64,000 bases of DNA from Paenibacillus phytorum. Its GTDB lineage: Bacteria > Bacillota > Bacilli > Paenibacillales > NBRC-103111. The notes under the pieces are model-generated. The model saw only the letters and a list, made by a program, of their open reading frames with translations. It searched no databases and was not told the DNA's origin. The stretch is from assembly GCF_013141715.1 (NCBI RefSeq), contig NZ_WHOA01000098.1:1-64000 (forward strand), written 5' to 3'. The position numbers and the translations under genes were made by a program. How positions within the stretch are numbered: position 1 is the first letter of the stretch; each line of letters starts with the position of its first letter. This document shows, piece by piece, positions 8,830-16,680 of this stretch.

Positions 8830-8971
8830 AGTCCCCTCCTCTAACTAATGAATATTTCACATTTTCTCCTATAGTCCATATATATTACAGATCTATTGAC
8901 CATATTAATCCAGCCATAAATAAAAGACCTTATCAATCCTGTTACTGATCCTGTTCGCTCCACTTGCGTTT

Positions 8972-9018
8972 CAAAAAAATAATAAGCCAGATATTCCTTT
9001 GTGTAAGGAATATCTGGC
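8972..9018 (-). terminator. strong Rho-independent terminator
   Basis: Perfect 14-base arms GCCAGATATTCCTT (8986-8999) and AAGGAATATCTGGC (9005-9018), followed on the minus strand by TTATTATTTTTTTG. It lies 60 bases beyond the FUSC exporter gene and separates it from the molybdenum hydroxylase operon, so the two are distinct transcription units. Confidence 0.9.
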
Positions 9019-9079
9019 CTTTAACGGGAGCTTTTCGTTAAACGTATTTCATTTTTTGCATATGTTTATCCTTCAGTCA

Positions 9080-10111
9080 CTAATTGCTGAACTTTTGGAA
9101 ATCTTGAATAATCTGGTTAGCATTATTATACAAAGCAAGAGGGTACTGATATTTCTCAAGAGTGAAAGGTGTTTTGATAATAGGGACAGGAGTACAAGAA
9201 GTGAGGTTGGAATTGGTTATGTTATCGAGATGTGAATTCCATTCTTTCACATGTAAGGCAATGGTGTATAAATGGTCCGCCCAAATCTTTTGATCCTCTG
9301 TAATCCAGTGCTCACTTTCGGACCAGTCAGTAAAAATCCGTATCATATCTGAGAGATTGGCAAAGCCCAGACGGAGTTGTAGCAAATGCTGAGTTTGCCG
9401 CTTTAAAGTATCACGTTTTACTGAAGCGAAAAGATTATAACAAAGACTTTGATTCGCCTTATCCATCTCGGTCGTAGCTTGATGCAGTTCTTGGAATAAC
9501 TGTTGAATTTCTTTTTTCATGTCCCGTGATTCCGTCGAGGAGCAACCGGCTTCAACCCATTGAGCAGTCTTGAAAAAACACGTAGTTAAATGGTCCGCAA
9601 ATTTGCTCATATGGCTTTTAACTTTATTAACGGAATCGGGTGGGAATAGTAGTATGTGGATTAGCAAAGCAACTGCAGCTCCGATAACAGTATCACGAAT
9701 GCGATCAAAAGGATAAGTAGGCATCTTATTTTGAAAGTACATGACTAACAAAATGCTAAGAGCAACTTGACTCATCACGACATTATCTAACCTTAATAAC
9801 TTGACAATTATGGATCCCAGTATGATCATCAGTCCAATATTCAAGCCAGTTAACCCCATATATGGAGCTAATGAGGCAGTGAAAGCAACGCCGACAATCG
9901 TACCTAGGATGCGCTGCCAAGCAAATTTGATGGATTGGCTAACCGTTGTCTGAATGCATAATATTACTGTAAGCGGGGCTAGGTATGGATGATTCGATCC
10001 AGCCCATCTAGCTAATTCCCATGAGAGTGCCGCTGCTAAAGCGGTTTTCCATACAAATCCTGTATCGCTAATAATAGATTTTATTTGAACGTTCATTTCA
10101 ATTAAACCCAT
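9080..10111 (-). CDS. FUSC/aromatic acid exporter family membrane protein
   Basis: A 343-residue integral membrane protein of the FUSC/ArAE group. The first half holds about six hydrophobic segments, beginning FVWKTALAAALSWELARW and including the family-typical HPYLAPLTVILCIQTTVSQS and RILGTIVGVA. The second half (from about residue 165) is a soluble, helical cytoplasmic domain. Relatives export aromatic acids or are of unknown substrate. The start may instead be the ATG six codons in; neither has a good ribosome site. It is 54 bases downstream of the GMC oxidoreductase on the same strand, so it may export a product or substrate of that pathway (inference). Confidence 0.88.
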   Translation of the reverse strand: MGLIEMNVQIKSIISDTGFVWKTALAAALSWELARWAGSNHPYLAPLTVILCIQTTVSQSIKFAWQRILGTIVGVAFTASLAPYMGLTGLNIGLMIILGSIIVKLLRLDNVVMSQVALSILLVMYFQNKMPTYPFDRIRDTVIGAAVALLIHILLFPPDSVNKVKSHMSKFADHLTTCFFKTAQWVEAGCSSTESRDMKKEIQQLFQELHQATTEMDKANQSLCYNLFASVKRDTLKRQTQHLLQLRLGFANLSDMIRIFTDWSESEHWITEDQKIWADHLYTIALHVKEWNSHLDNITNSNLTSCTPVPIIKTPFTLEKYQYPLALYNNANQIIQDFQKFSN

Positions 10112-10164
10112 CTTTTAATTTAGTTTTTCCATTAACATTATCTGAACGTATACAAAAAGGACGG

Positions 10165-11728
10165 CTAAACCGACCTCGCCCTCAACAATTCAAACTGTTT
10201 TGCTTTCTCTTTAATGTATTCCGCAGTTCTCAGAGCAAGAGACATCACCGTATTCGTAGGATTCCCGGCGCCCGAAGTTACAAAAATACTCGCATCGCAT
10301 ATAAATAGGTTAGGAATGTCATGGGTTTGTCCAAAAGAATTGACCACTGAAGATTTCGGGTCATTCCCCATACGGCAGCCCCCCATCATATGAGCGGTGT
10401 CAGGAACGACGTATTCGACTTTCCCACCCGCCGCCTCGAGTATTGTACTCATATTACAGACCGCATGTTCAATGAGTTTCTGATCGTTATCACCATAACT
10501 GAATGTTACTTTTGCGCGCGGCAAACCGTACTCATCTTTTTCATCCACTAGCGTGACCCGGTTCATTGGACTCGGTAGTACTTCGCCTACCAAAGTAATT
10601 CTCCCGTAATAATTATAATTCAATAACGTCTCCCTGAGACGCTCCCCCCATACGGGTCCACCTTCCATTTGTGAAATGGCTTTGGAAAACTCGACCGGCC
10701 TCGATCCATGAGAATGAAGGGTATAACCACGAGTAAAGTTGTTTTTGGGATTAGTACGGTAAAAATCTTGAGTTGTAGCTAACACGGGTGTACCCTTATA
10801 CATTCTGATTTCATCCTCAAATCTGGCATAGACGTCTTGAGAGCTGTGAACCATGATAGATTTCCCAACCCAACCGCTACTATTGGCTAGCCCATCCGGA
10901 TACTGAGCATTTGCAGAGTTAAGAAGCAATCGGGGCGTTTCTACAACAAAGGCAGACAAAATCACGATTTTAGCTTTTTGCTCATAAGTTGTTCCCTCAT
11001 GTACGAAGGCGACTCCTTTCGCTACCCCATCTTTTCCCATTAACACCTGCGTCACCATGCAATCGGCCAACACTTCTGCTCCAGCTTTGATTGCTTTAGG
11101 AATATGAACGATGAGTGTGCTGAATTTAGCGTCAGGCATACATCCTTGATTGCAGAAGCCTCGATTGATGCATGGAGGACGGCCTTCAAACGGTGCAGAA
11201 AGTATAGCAAGTGGTGCTACAGCAGAGCGGATCCCAAGCTTCTCACAACCGTTCATAAACATATAAGCGTTCGGACTTAGAGGCTCCCTTCCCCCATGGA
11301 AAATGCTTAGGCCCAGATACGGCAATTTCCTTTTCGGTTCTGGCATAGTAAGGCTCTAGATCCTCATAGCTTATCGGCCAATCATCCGCAACACCATCCA
11401 TTGTCTTCGCTTTAAAATCTGCATCATGAAATCGTAAAAACACAGCCGTAAAGTGCACCGTCCCTCCGCCGATACCCCGACCGGAATTGTTGTGCCCCAT
11501 CGTTAAAGGGTTATTTCCATCCACGATTCGAGTATCCTGCCATCCTAAGTTTTGCATAGACAGCTCATCACTTGCTAAATCTTTTTGAGTATCACGAAAT
11601 GGACCCGCATCCAGGACGACCACACTCATTCCGGCTTCGCTCAATTCTTTGGCGAGCACGCCTCCGGCTGCCCCTGCCCCAACAATAACTATATCTACTT
11701 CTTCATTCATATATTTTCGTTTCATCAT
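10165..11728 (-). pseudogene. GMC-family oxidoreductase (gluconate 2-dehydrogenase-like), one frameshift
   Basis: FAD-dependent alcohol/sugar oxidoreductase read in two frames. The N-terminal part (to about 11295) carries the dinucleotide motif IVIVGAGAAGG, HNNSGRGIGGGTVHF and EDLEPYYARTEKE. The C-terminal part has INRGFCNQGC, the substrate-domain strands, MMGGCRMGNDP and the terminal GAGNPTNTVMSLALR. Dropping one G from the five-G run (C run on the plus strand at 11291-11295) joins FPWG to REPLSPNAYMF and restores one protein of about 520 residues, normal for the family. Either a recent inactivation or a sequence error. The start at 11728 overlaps the stop of the preceding subunit gene (ATGATG). 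Confidence 0.85.
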
Positions 11729-12028
11729 TGTTCCGGTTTCGCCTCCCATGGATCCAATTGTCCCAAATTAGTGCGTAAGTGTGATTGCACCCCCTGTTCG
11801 ATTGCCTGAAGTCCTGACCTAATAGCTCTGGGGCCTCAGAGACGCCGGCTTTTCAACGCTCACCAAAAGTGAACTGATTCGTCTAACCATTTCAGCCTCG
11901 ATGGCCGTAAGAAAATGAAAGCTTTTGTTCGATTTCAAACGGGAAGTTACAATCGTTTGGGTATGGTCATCCCACTCATCCAACTCATTCATGACATCGT
12001 AAAAGAGGTAGTAGCTTTGCTTTAGCAT
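11725..12028 (-). pseudogene. gluconate 2-dehydrogenase subunit 3-like, two frameshifts
   Basis: The first 69 codons include FHFLTAIEAEMVRRISSLL, the conserved core of the small subunit (subunit 3) that accompanies GMC oxidoreductases and assists their export or maturation. The frame then closes, but adding one base near 11846 and one near 11834 continues GVSEAP and then RAIRSGLQAIEQGVQSHL and ends ...DPWEAKPEQ at a TGA overlapping the GMC start. This reconstruction matches the family's C-terminus, so the gene is complete apart from two single-base losses in C/G-rich runs. Its product probably cannot be made as sequenced. Confidence 0.75.
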
Positions 12029-12032
12029 AGAA

Positions 12033-12431
12033 TCACCTCACCTCCCAATACATTGCTATCAACCCGAGAACACTCATAGCGGAGAACAATAAAGGAAGCA
12101 TAATTGGCGGGCCGATGAGAAAGTTGCGTAACGCCCATCCCCCAACCCGAACCCCTACTCCCCGAAAATGGAAATAGAAACCAACCAAGCCAAATAATAC
12201 GCCCAACCACATTAGAACCAAAAACAAACTATGCAGCCAATCAGCATTATACCAGGTCAAAATCATGCCCGTTATAAAAAAAATGGGAGCTGAAATGACG
12301 GGCACCCACATTGATTTATGGTGAAAATTTTGCCGATAATGAAACATCGTCACTTGGATACCGAGAGCTAAAAATGCCAAACTGACGAACAGAATGAGAG
12401 TCCGATCAATGGACCATATGTGCCAATTCAT
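12033..12431 (-). CDS. four-TM membrane protein of the GMC oxidoreductase operon
   Basis: A 132-residue hydrophobic protein with four predicted membrane helices (about residues 12-30, 42-60, 65-88, 105-128). It is the first gene of the operon and ends four bases before the subunit-3-like gene. No named family is recognised. Its position suggests a membrane anchor or electron-transfer partner for the GMC oxidoreductase, in place of the cytochrome subunit of proteobacterial gluconate dehydrogenases (inference). It lacks histidine pairs that would clearly mark a haem b protein. Confidence 0.7.
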   Translation of the reverse strand: MNWHIWSIDRTLILFVSLAFLALGIQVTMFHYRQNFHHKSMWVPVISAPIFFITGMILTWYNADWLHSLFLVLMWLGVLFGLVGFYFHFRGVGVRVGGWALRNFLIGPPIMLPLLFSAMSVLGLIAMYWEVR

Positions 12432-12613
12432 GCTATACCTCGTTTCATAAACAATATATTCGCAACTAATTATTTCCTGCTTCTCGAAAAATTATTACAT
12501 ATATTAACAAAGGCTGTGTCTCTACGGACGTAACTTTAATTTATTGTATAATTATCCCTTTTTTAATAAATCATACTTGTACAACACATCATAATTTGAA
12601 AGGGTATAACTCC

Positions 12614-13732
12614 TTGCTGATTCGTAAAATCGAAACATTTCCACTCTTCTATCTTCTTCCCAAGCCATATGGGGATGCCAACGGTTTGAAAACGTATCGT
12701 ACTTGTTATCTGATCCGGATAACGACTGACATAGGTGTCGAAGGTTGGGGAGAATGCGTTGATTGGCTGCCAACCTTACATAAAGGCTTTCAAGAACGAA
12801 TAATTCCCTATCTGATCGGTAAGTCAGTAGCTGATAGGATTACCTTGGTCCGGACATTGAAAAAATGGCATTCTCGTTCGGCTGCTGCTGTTAGTATGGC
12901 ATTAACAGAGATTATGGCCAAAACGTGCAGTTTATCTGTGTGTGACCTTTGGGGAGGCAAGTTTCGAGAGAAAGTGCCTATATATGCTTCGTTTCAGTCC
13001 TATTCAGAAGATGCAAATTGGCAAAAGCATTCCCTGAGAGCTATTGAGCAAGCAATCATTCAAGGATTTGACAAGATTAAGGTAAAGATAGGTGGAAAAT
13101 CAATCCTCGAAGACCAACAGCATATCGAGATGGTTCAGACATTGTTACAAGGAAAGATCGATTTGGCGTTGGACGCCAATCAAAGCTATGACGTAACTGC
13201 TGCTTTACGCTGGCAGTCTCTGCTCGATACTTGGCCTAATCTTCTATGGTTTGAAGAGCCGCTGGAGATCGGACGCATTGCTGAATACGTATTGCTAAGA
13301 AAGCGTTTGTCTGCTCCGCTGGCCGGCGGTGAGAATATCGAAAAAGCAGCAGATTTTGTCCCTATTTTTCTCCAACAAGCTCTGGATTTTATCACTCCAG
13401 ATCCTCTGCATGTGACTGGCATTGACGGTTACAGGGAAACATTAAGCCTTGCTAGAAGTTTTGGAATCCGCGTAACACCACATTCATATGATGGTGCATT
13501 ATCTCGCCTATATGCCATTTTCGCTCATTCTTGTTTGGAGCCTTGGGGCAAGATGGAAAAAGACTCAATCGAACCTTTAGAATGGGACGTAATGGATAAT
13601 CCTTTTGCAAAATTAATTCCAATTCAACCATCAAATAGTGAAATCTCTGTACCTTGTGGGAGTGGAATTGGGCTCGATATTGACATTGAGATGCTAGCTT
13701 TCTATCAATGGGACGGAAATAGTTATGGATAA
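12614..13732 (+). CDS. enolase-superfamily enzyme (mandelate racemase / sugar-acid dehydratase type)
   Basis: A two-domain enolase-superfamily enzyme that abstracts a proton next to a carboxylate. The capping domain runs to about residue 115. The barrel has the KVK catalytic lysine pair (FDKIKVKIGG), metal ligands in ALDANQSY, WFEEPL and AGGENIE, and an Asp/His dyad implied by DPLHVTGIDG and VTPHSYDG, which places it near the mandelate racemase/sugar-acid dehydratase subgroup. I start it at TTG 12614 because AAAGGG ends nine bases upstream; a TTG at 12596 would place the site inside the gene. Divergent from the GMC operon; a thiamine-enzyme fragment follows. Confidence 0.87.
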   Translation: MLIRKIETFPLFYLLPKPYGDANGLKTYRTCYLIRITTDIGVEGWGECVDWLPTLHKGFQERIIPYLIGKSVADRITLVRTLKKWHSRSAAAVSMALTEIMAKTCSLSVCDLWGGKFREKVPIYASFQSYSEDANWQKHSLRAIEQAIIQGFDKIKVKIGGKSILEDQQHIEMVQTLLQGKIDLALDANQSYDVTAALRWQSLLDTWPNLLWFEEPLEIGRIAEYVLLRKRLSAPLAGGENIEKAADFVPIFLQQALDFITPDPLHVTGIDGYRETLSLARSFGIRVTPHSYDGALSRLYAIFAHSCLEPWGKMEKDSIEPLEWDVMDNPFAKLIPIQPSNSEISVPCGSGIGLDIDIEMLAFYQWDGNSYG

Positions 13733-13763
13733 ATTCAAAAACAATTTGTGAGGAGAATAACGG

Positions 13764-13910
13764 ATGCCAACAAAGTTATCGACGAGCCCTTCTACCCTTA
13801 CAGTTGCAGAGGCGATTTTGGAACAACTTCGTCTATGGAATGTCAAACGGAATTATGGCGTAGTTGGGGATGCTGTTTCCTCCGCAGCTTCAAACTCGCT
13901 GTCCCTATAG
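13764..13910 (+). pseudogene. N-terminal fragment of a thiamine-diphosphate enzyme (pyruvate oxidase-like)
   Basis: An AGGAGA site and ATG open a 48-codon frame whose residues 12-39 (TVAEAILEQLRLW, then YGVVGDAV) are the unmistakable start of acetolactate synthase/pyruvate oxidase-type enzymes, normally about 550 residues. After GDAVSS the sequence becomes an unrelated tail and stops. The break coincides with a fragment of a VOC protein on the other strand. It lies 31 bases after the enolase-superfamily gene, so the two were probably co-transcribed before truncation. Confidence 0.75.
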
Positions 13911-14045
13911 GTATAAAACACAACCCACGGGTTCTCCTCTGGATCGGTCACCCAAATTTTATCCTGAACAGTATTGCAACAGGACGTGTTCATTTCATCG
14001 AAAGAACTGGTTTTGCTTAGTACTCGCCATGTTGACGCCTCATTT
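13853..14045 (-). pseudogene. C-terminal fragment of a VOC protein (ArsI/CadI-like)
   Basis: The minus strand reads an open frame without a start codon that contains TSCCNTVQDKIWVTDPEEN, then WVVFYTYRDSE. The paired cysteines and the DKIWVTDP motif are typical of the cadmium/arsenic-induced VOC proteins (ArsI C-As lyase type). Only the last third of the domain is present; it is fused head-on into the thiamine-enzyme fragment and ends inside it. Clearly a relic from a deletion or rearrangement. Confidence 0.7.
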
Positions 14046-14239
14046 TGGGAAATGAAAAAGAGCCCTGCATAGTGGGCTCTCCTACATTTTGCTATAATAG
14101 ATTTGCATACTCACCTTTGGTGGAAAATAGGCTCTTCGGAAAGGAATGTGAATACTTTCCAATCACTATTTGCGTTTGGAGGGTTTTGACATGTTCAGTA
14201 CAATGGCGGCCCATTTGTTGCCTTTGATCCGCTTTTTCT
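14046..14239. other. intergenic stretch with hairpin and possible IS remnant
   Basis: Contains the inverted repeat GAGCCC/GGGCTC (14055-14081), followed on the minus strand by TTTTTC, which can terminate the DoxX operon. On the plus strand, TATAAT at about 14091 and GGAGGG before an ATG at 14191 open a 31-codon frame (MFSTMAAHLLPLIRFFF...) running into the antisense of doxX. This looks like the 5' end of a truncated insertion element, but I cannot name it. Confidence 0.3.
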
Positions 14240-14590
14240 TCATGCTACCTGGTGCACGACTACCAGAGTCGCTGCAATCAAAGTAATCACAAAGGCCGGT
14301 ATCGCACTTCCAACAGGATGCTTGACTCTGAAATGTGAAAGGCATGCCACCAGCATCGTAATGCCAATCCAAATGCCAGCCCATACGGCTGCTACCGGAT
14401 TCCAGTATCCGATAACAAGTCCGACTGCCCCAGCTAGTTGAACGAGCCCAGTAACAACTCGAAACCATTGCGGCAGTTTAATCGACTCGAACATTTCAAC
14501 AAAATTTTTCGCACCAGCCAGCTTGCTTCCGCCGCCAAAGGCCATGGAGACGAGCAGAAAACTTTGTAAAATAACGAATATGATATTCAT
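14240..14590 (-). CDS. DoxX family membrane protein
   Basis: A 116-residue protein with four membrane helices and the DoxX hallmarks: a glycine-rich first helix ending GGGSKLAG, LPQWFRVVTGLVQLAGAVGL in the middle, and the terminal helix TLIAATLVVV. The family occurs in respiration- and stress-related contexts without a firm biochemical role. The start at 14590 follows an AAGGAGAGCC ribosome site; a longer frame upstream overlaps the SRPBCC gene and is not used. Third gene of an ArsR-SRPBCC-DoxX operon, a common arrangement in Firmicutes. Confidence 0.88.
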   Translation of the reverse strand: MNIIFVILQSFLLVSMAFGGGSKLAGAKNFVEMFESIKLPQWFRVVTGLVQLAGAVGLVIGYWNPVAAVWAGIWIGITMLVACLSHFRVKHPVGSAIPAFVITLIAATLVVVHQVA

Positions 14591-14612
14591 AAGGCTCTCC
14601 TTCCATTTACAA

Positions 14613-15032
14613 CTAGGCCAATACCTTTTCAAGCTCGCCGCACCATTTACCCCAGCCATACCTAGCGCCTTCGAGACCTTGAGCATTGGCGAATCCGGTT
14701 TGTTCGAGATGAAGGTTAACCTTTCCGTCCCCTAAATCCTGCAGCGTCCAGGTGACCGTGTGATTCTCCCCTCCGCTGGCCCAAGTATAGGACACCCGGT
14801 TTGGTGCGTCCACGATAAGCACTTCGCCGTCAATAATGCCATCCCAATATTCGGACGGCTGAGTGCGAAACTGAAAACGGTGTCCTACGACGGGCTCAAA
14901 ATCATTATCCATCGCCTGACCATTGTGGATGTTGACCACCCACTTGGCAAGCTTGCTTGAATCGGTTAAGGCGGACCAAAGCTTCTCGATCGATGTCGTG
15001 TACTGAAAATCCAAGGATAATACTAAACTCAT
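14613..15032 (-). CDS. SRPBCC/AHSA1 domain protein
   Basis: A 139-residue Bet v1-fold protein beginning MSLVLSLDFQYTTSIEKLWSA. The conserved W(S)ALTDSSKLAKW, VVGHRFQFR, and C-terminal RYGWGKWCGELEKVLA segments place it in the AHSA1 group usually found next to ArsR regulators. Its ATG overlaps the ArsR stop codon (ATGA), so the two are translationally coupled. It is expected to bind a small hydrophobic ligand; none is known. Confidence 0.88.
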   Translation of the reverse strand: MSLVLSLDFQYTTSIEKLWSALTDSSKLAKWVVNIHNGQAMDNDFEPVVGHRFQFRTQPSEYWDGIIDGEVLIVDAPNRVSYTWASGGENHTVTWTLQDLGDGKVNLHLEQTGFANAQGLEGARYGWGKWCGELEKVLA

Positions 15033-15358
15033 TCTTCTTCCTCCTCTAATAGTTGGTGCAAGCGCAACATATTCGTACTCCAGAACTTGCCGTAGAAAGC
15101 CACCCAATCTTGAATTTCTCTGAGTGGAGAGGCGTTTAGCCTAAATCGCGTTTCTCTGCCGACTTTTCGGTCAAGTACCAGTCCGGCTTCTTTAAGGATT
15201 GTCAAATGCTTGGATACCGCTGTACGGCCCATTTGAAACTGTGCCGTTAATTCATGAAGCGGTATCTCCTCTGCCTCTGCTAACAGACGAATTAGTCGTC
15301 GCCTAGTCGGATCTGCAATCGCGTCAAAAACATCCCGCAATTGGTTGTTCTCGCTCAT
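15029..15358 (-). CDS. ArsR-family transcriptional regulator
   Basis: A 109-residue winged-helix repressor. The helix-turn-helix spans PLHELTAQFQMGRTAVSKHL and the opening DVFDAIADPTRRRLIRLL is typical of the ArsR members linked to SRPBCC proteins. No CxC metal-binding motif is present in helix 3, so it is unlikely to sense arsenic. The ATG at 15358 follows AGGAGGGGG; an upstream start at 15391 is less likely. It probably regulates its own operon through the palindromes at 15449-15578. Confidence 0.92.
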   Translation of the reverse strand: MSENNQLRDVFDAIADPTRRRLIRLLAEAEEIPLHELTAQFQMGRTAVSKHLTILKEAGLVLDRKVGRETRFRLNASPLREIQDWVAFYGKFWSTNMLRLHQLLEEEEE

Positions 15359-15448
15359 AACGCCCCCTCCTAAAAATCTTATTTTCTGCATTATAAATCA
15401 ATTGATGTACGAAGGGACCGCCGTTTATTTCATCACCTCCTCATAATT

Positions 15449-15578
15449 GTTTCAAGTGAAACTTATTCAGGTTCCAAACTTTCCAAATGGCTAACTCCTA
15501 ATTGGACACCATTTAGTGACACTTTTATTATAGGTCACCATTTGGTGTCGTGTCAACTATTGATTTTATGCCATTTGG
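15449..15578 (-). promoter_or_regulatory. candidate operator cluster upstream of the ArsR operon
   Basis: A 14-base palindrome GTTTCAAGTGAAAC lies at 15449-15462. Further upstream are four near-identical motifs: CCAAATGG (15483), CCATTTAG (15508), CCATTTGG (15538) and CCATTTGG (15571), the first inverted relative to the others. The middle pair extend to CACCATTTaGTGaC and CACCATTTGGTGTC, and GTGAC/GTCAC arms also flank them. Such tandem half-palindromes suggest cooperative repressor binding. The intergenic space 15359-15600 has no gene. Confidence 0.5.
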
Positions 15579-15600
15579 CTCCTTGATTACATGTTAAAAA

Positions 15601-15662
15601 GCCTCAGTGCGATAATGCCCGAGGCAAGCTTCTTCACTATCGTTCCTCGTTAGCGACATAAC
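15601..15662. repeat. dispersed palindromic repeat (partial copy)
   Basis: Arms GCCTC and GAGGC flank a loop, followed by the tail CTATCGTTCCTCGTTAGCGAC, which is one of the best-preserved tails of the family. The head box is missing or divergent. Confidence 0.55.
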
Positions 15663-15704
15663 AAAAATCTTTAAAATGGAAAATTAGTTAAAGGTTTATT
15701 TGTT

Positions 15705-15851
15705 TCAATCTGGATCTAAATGTTCTTCTAATATAACGAATATTTTTCCGTCATTGACTACAACCATATTTGCCCAATCTGCTGAAACAATACCGACAAA
15801 TAAAGTAGAAGAAATTAAAAAAGAAAAAAATAAGCTTATTTTAAGTCGCAT
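15705..15851 (-). CDS. small secreted peptide (48 aa)
   Basis: A GGGAGGGTGAA ribosome site precedes an ATG opening 48 codons. The N-terminus MRLKISLFFSFLISSTLFVG, ending IVSA, is a convincing signal peptide with a cleavage site near residue 24. The mature part would be only about 24 residues (starts DWANMVVVNDGKIFVI). Not recognised as any known family. It may be a genuine small exported peptide or the N-terminus of a truncated secreted protein; the good ribosome site and signal favour translation. Confidence 0.55.
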   Translation of the reverse strand: MRLKISLFFSFLISSTLFVGIVSADWANMVVVNDGKIFVILEEHLDPD

Positions 15852-15868
15852 TTCACCCTCCCACAATT

Positions 15869-15965
15869 CTGCCCGTTGAGAAGGCTACCTTTCTACGCTG
15901 TCGGCAGCCTTCATTTGATCTTATTGAACTAAAGTTCTCCATCAGCTCATTATCGTTTTCCGTTC
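15869..15965. repeat. dispersed palindromic repeat (near-complete copy)
   Basis: Head TTCTGCCCGTTGAG, imperfect stem with AAGGCTACC and GGCAGCCTT, then TTATTGAACTAAAGTTC and a tail CAGCTCATTATCG. This copy shows the uninterrupted form of the TTGAACTAAAG/TTC junction that the group II intron at 34468 has split elsewhere. Confidence 0.65.
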
Positions 15966-16002
15966 CGGTTTCGTTTTAATATCATTAATAACGTAATAAT
16001 TA

Positions 16003-16085
16003 CAAACTAAACAACCCTATCGCCTTGATCTGTCCGATGGTTCCGATGCTAATCAAGTCTTCCAAATCTTCACCTGGTTTGTCGA
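16003..16085 (-). pseudogene. sigma-K fragment (region 2)
   Basis: The minus strand encodes KPGEDLEDLISIGTIGQIKA in an open frame ending at 16000. This is the conserved region-2 segment of the sporulation sigma factor SigK (GEDLEDLISIGTIG is nearly invariant in SigK/SigE). Only about 25 codons are homologous; the flanks are unrelated. It starts directly after the stop of the riboswitch-controlled gene at 16091. An internal fragment like this must have arrived by recombination; an intact sigK must exist elsewhere if the strain sporulates. Confidence 0.7.
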
Positions 16086-16090
16086 TTTTT

Positions 16091-16588
16091 TTAGAAATAG
16101 ACGTACGCTTGCGTATGGTCAAATAAGTATGCTCGATCCCAGAAGTATCTTTGATCCTTGTTATTTTTTGATGCCCGTCCAAGTTTTCCATTTAGATCCA
16201 TTAATGCAGACTCAATTAATTCGGATCTTACGGGTCCCCATGCCTCTTGTTTTTTTCGAACATAGTTCAAGCTCTCAACCAAGGTCAAACCTTTTATTCG
16301 CTGAAAAGGAGCAGCCCACAAAACCGTATCACACTTCATGCTTTTACAAGGGATCGCAAATTCTCTTAACCCACATGCTCCCGTCTTTGTAGAGATAGCA
16401 ATTAGCCCACAGACATAATCTGTGCTGTGTTCAATTAAGAGCTTTTTTGAAAGCTCACTGTCAAATCGAAAACATTCTATTTGGGTAATCTTACAATGCT
16501 GCAAACTTTCAAACGAAAGACCTATAACCGAATTATGGTTTAAAATCTCTTTGGCTGGCAGATTGTCAGGTATCGTGATCGCCATCAT
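16091..16588 (-). CDS. unknown protein under SAM riboswitch, resembles an enolase N-domain
   Basis: A 165-residue protein with RBS AGGAGGGAC before tandem ATGs. Residues about 55-140 recall the capping domain of muconate-lactonizing enzymes: a strand pair around CGLIAIS and GACGLREFAIP, then SELIESALMDLNGKL, which resembles the ALSAIDMALWDLKGK helix of that group. There is no barrel domain, so it cannot be a normal enolase-superfamily catalyst. The end (YLFDHTQAYVYF) may be native or created by the junction with the sigK fragment. A SAM-I riboswitch and terminator lie directly upstream, so expression should rise when S-adenosylmethionine is low, implying a sulfur/methionine role. Confidence 0.6.
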   Translation of the reverse strand: MMAITIPDNLPAKEILNHNSVIGLSFESLQHCKITQIECFRFDSELSKKLLIEHSTDYVCGLIAISTKTGACGLREFAIPCKSMKCDTVLWAAPFQRIKGLTLVESLNYVRKKQEAWGPVRSELIESALMDLNGKLGRASKNNKDQRYFWDRAYLFDHTQAYVYF

Positions 16589-16627
16589 GTCCCTCCTATT
16601 ACACTAGTTTAGTTTGTTAATGCAAAC

Positions 16628-16664
16628 AAAAATGACCTTCCCTGGAATTAGAGAAAGGTCATAA
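16628..16664 (-). terminator. SAM riboswitch expression-platform terminator
   Basis: On the minus strand ATGACCTTTC and GAAGGTCAT arms form a hairpin followed by TTTTTGTTTG. It lies between the riboswitch aptamer and the start codon at 16588, the expected place for the off-state terminator of a transcriptional S-box. Confidence 0.85.
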
Positions 16665-16680
16665 AAATTCAAAGTCATAT

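Noticed and set aside
12596..12613. TTG at 12596 as start of the enolase-superfamily gene
   Set aside because: It precedes the AAAGGG ribosome site, which fits TTG 12614 instead.
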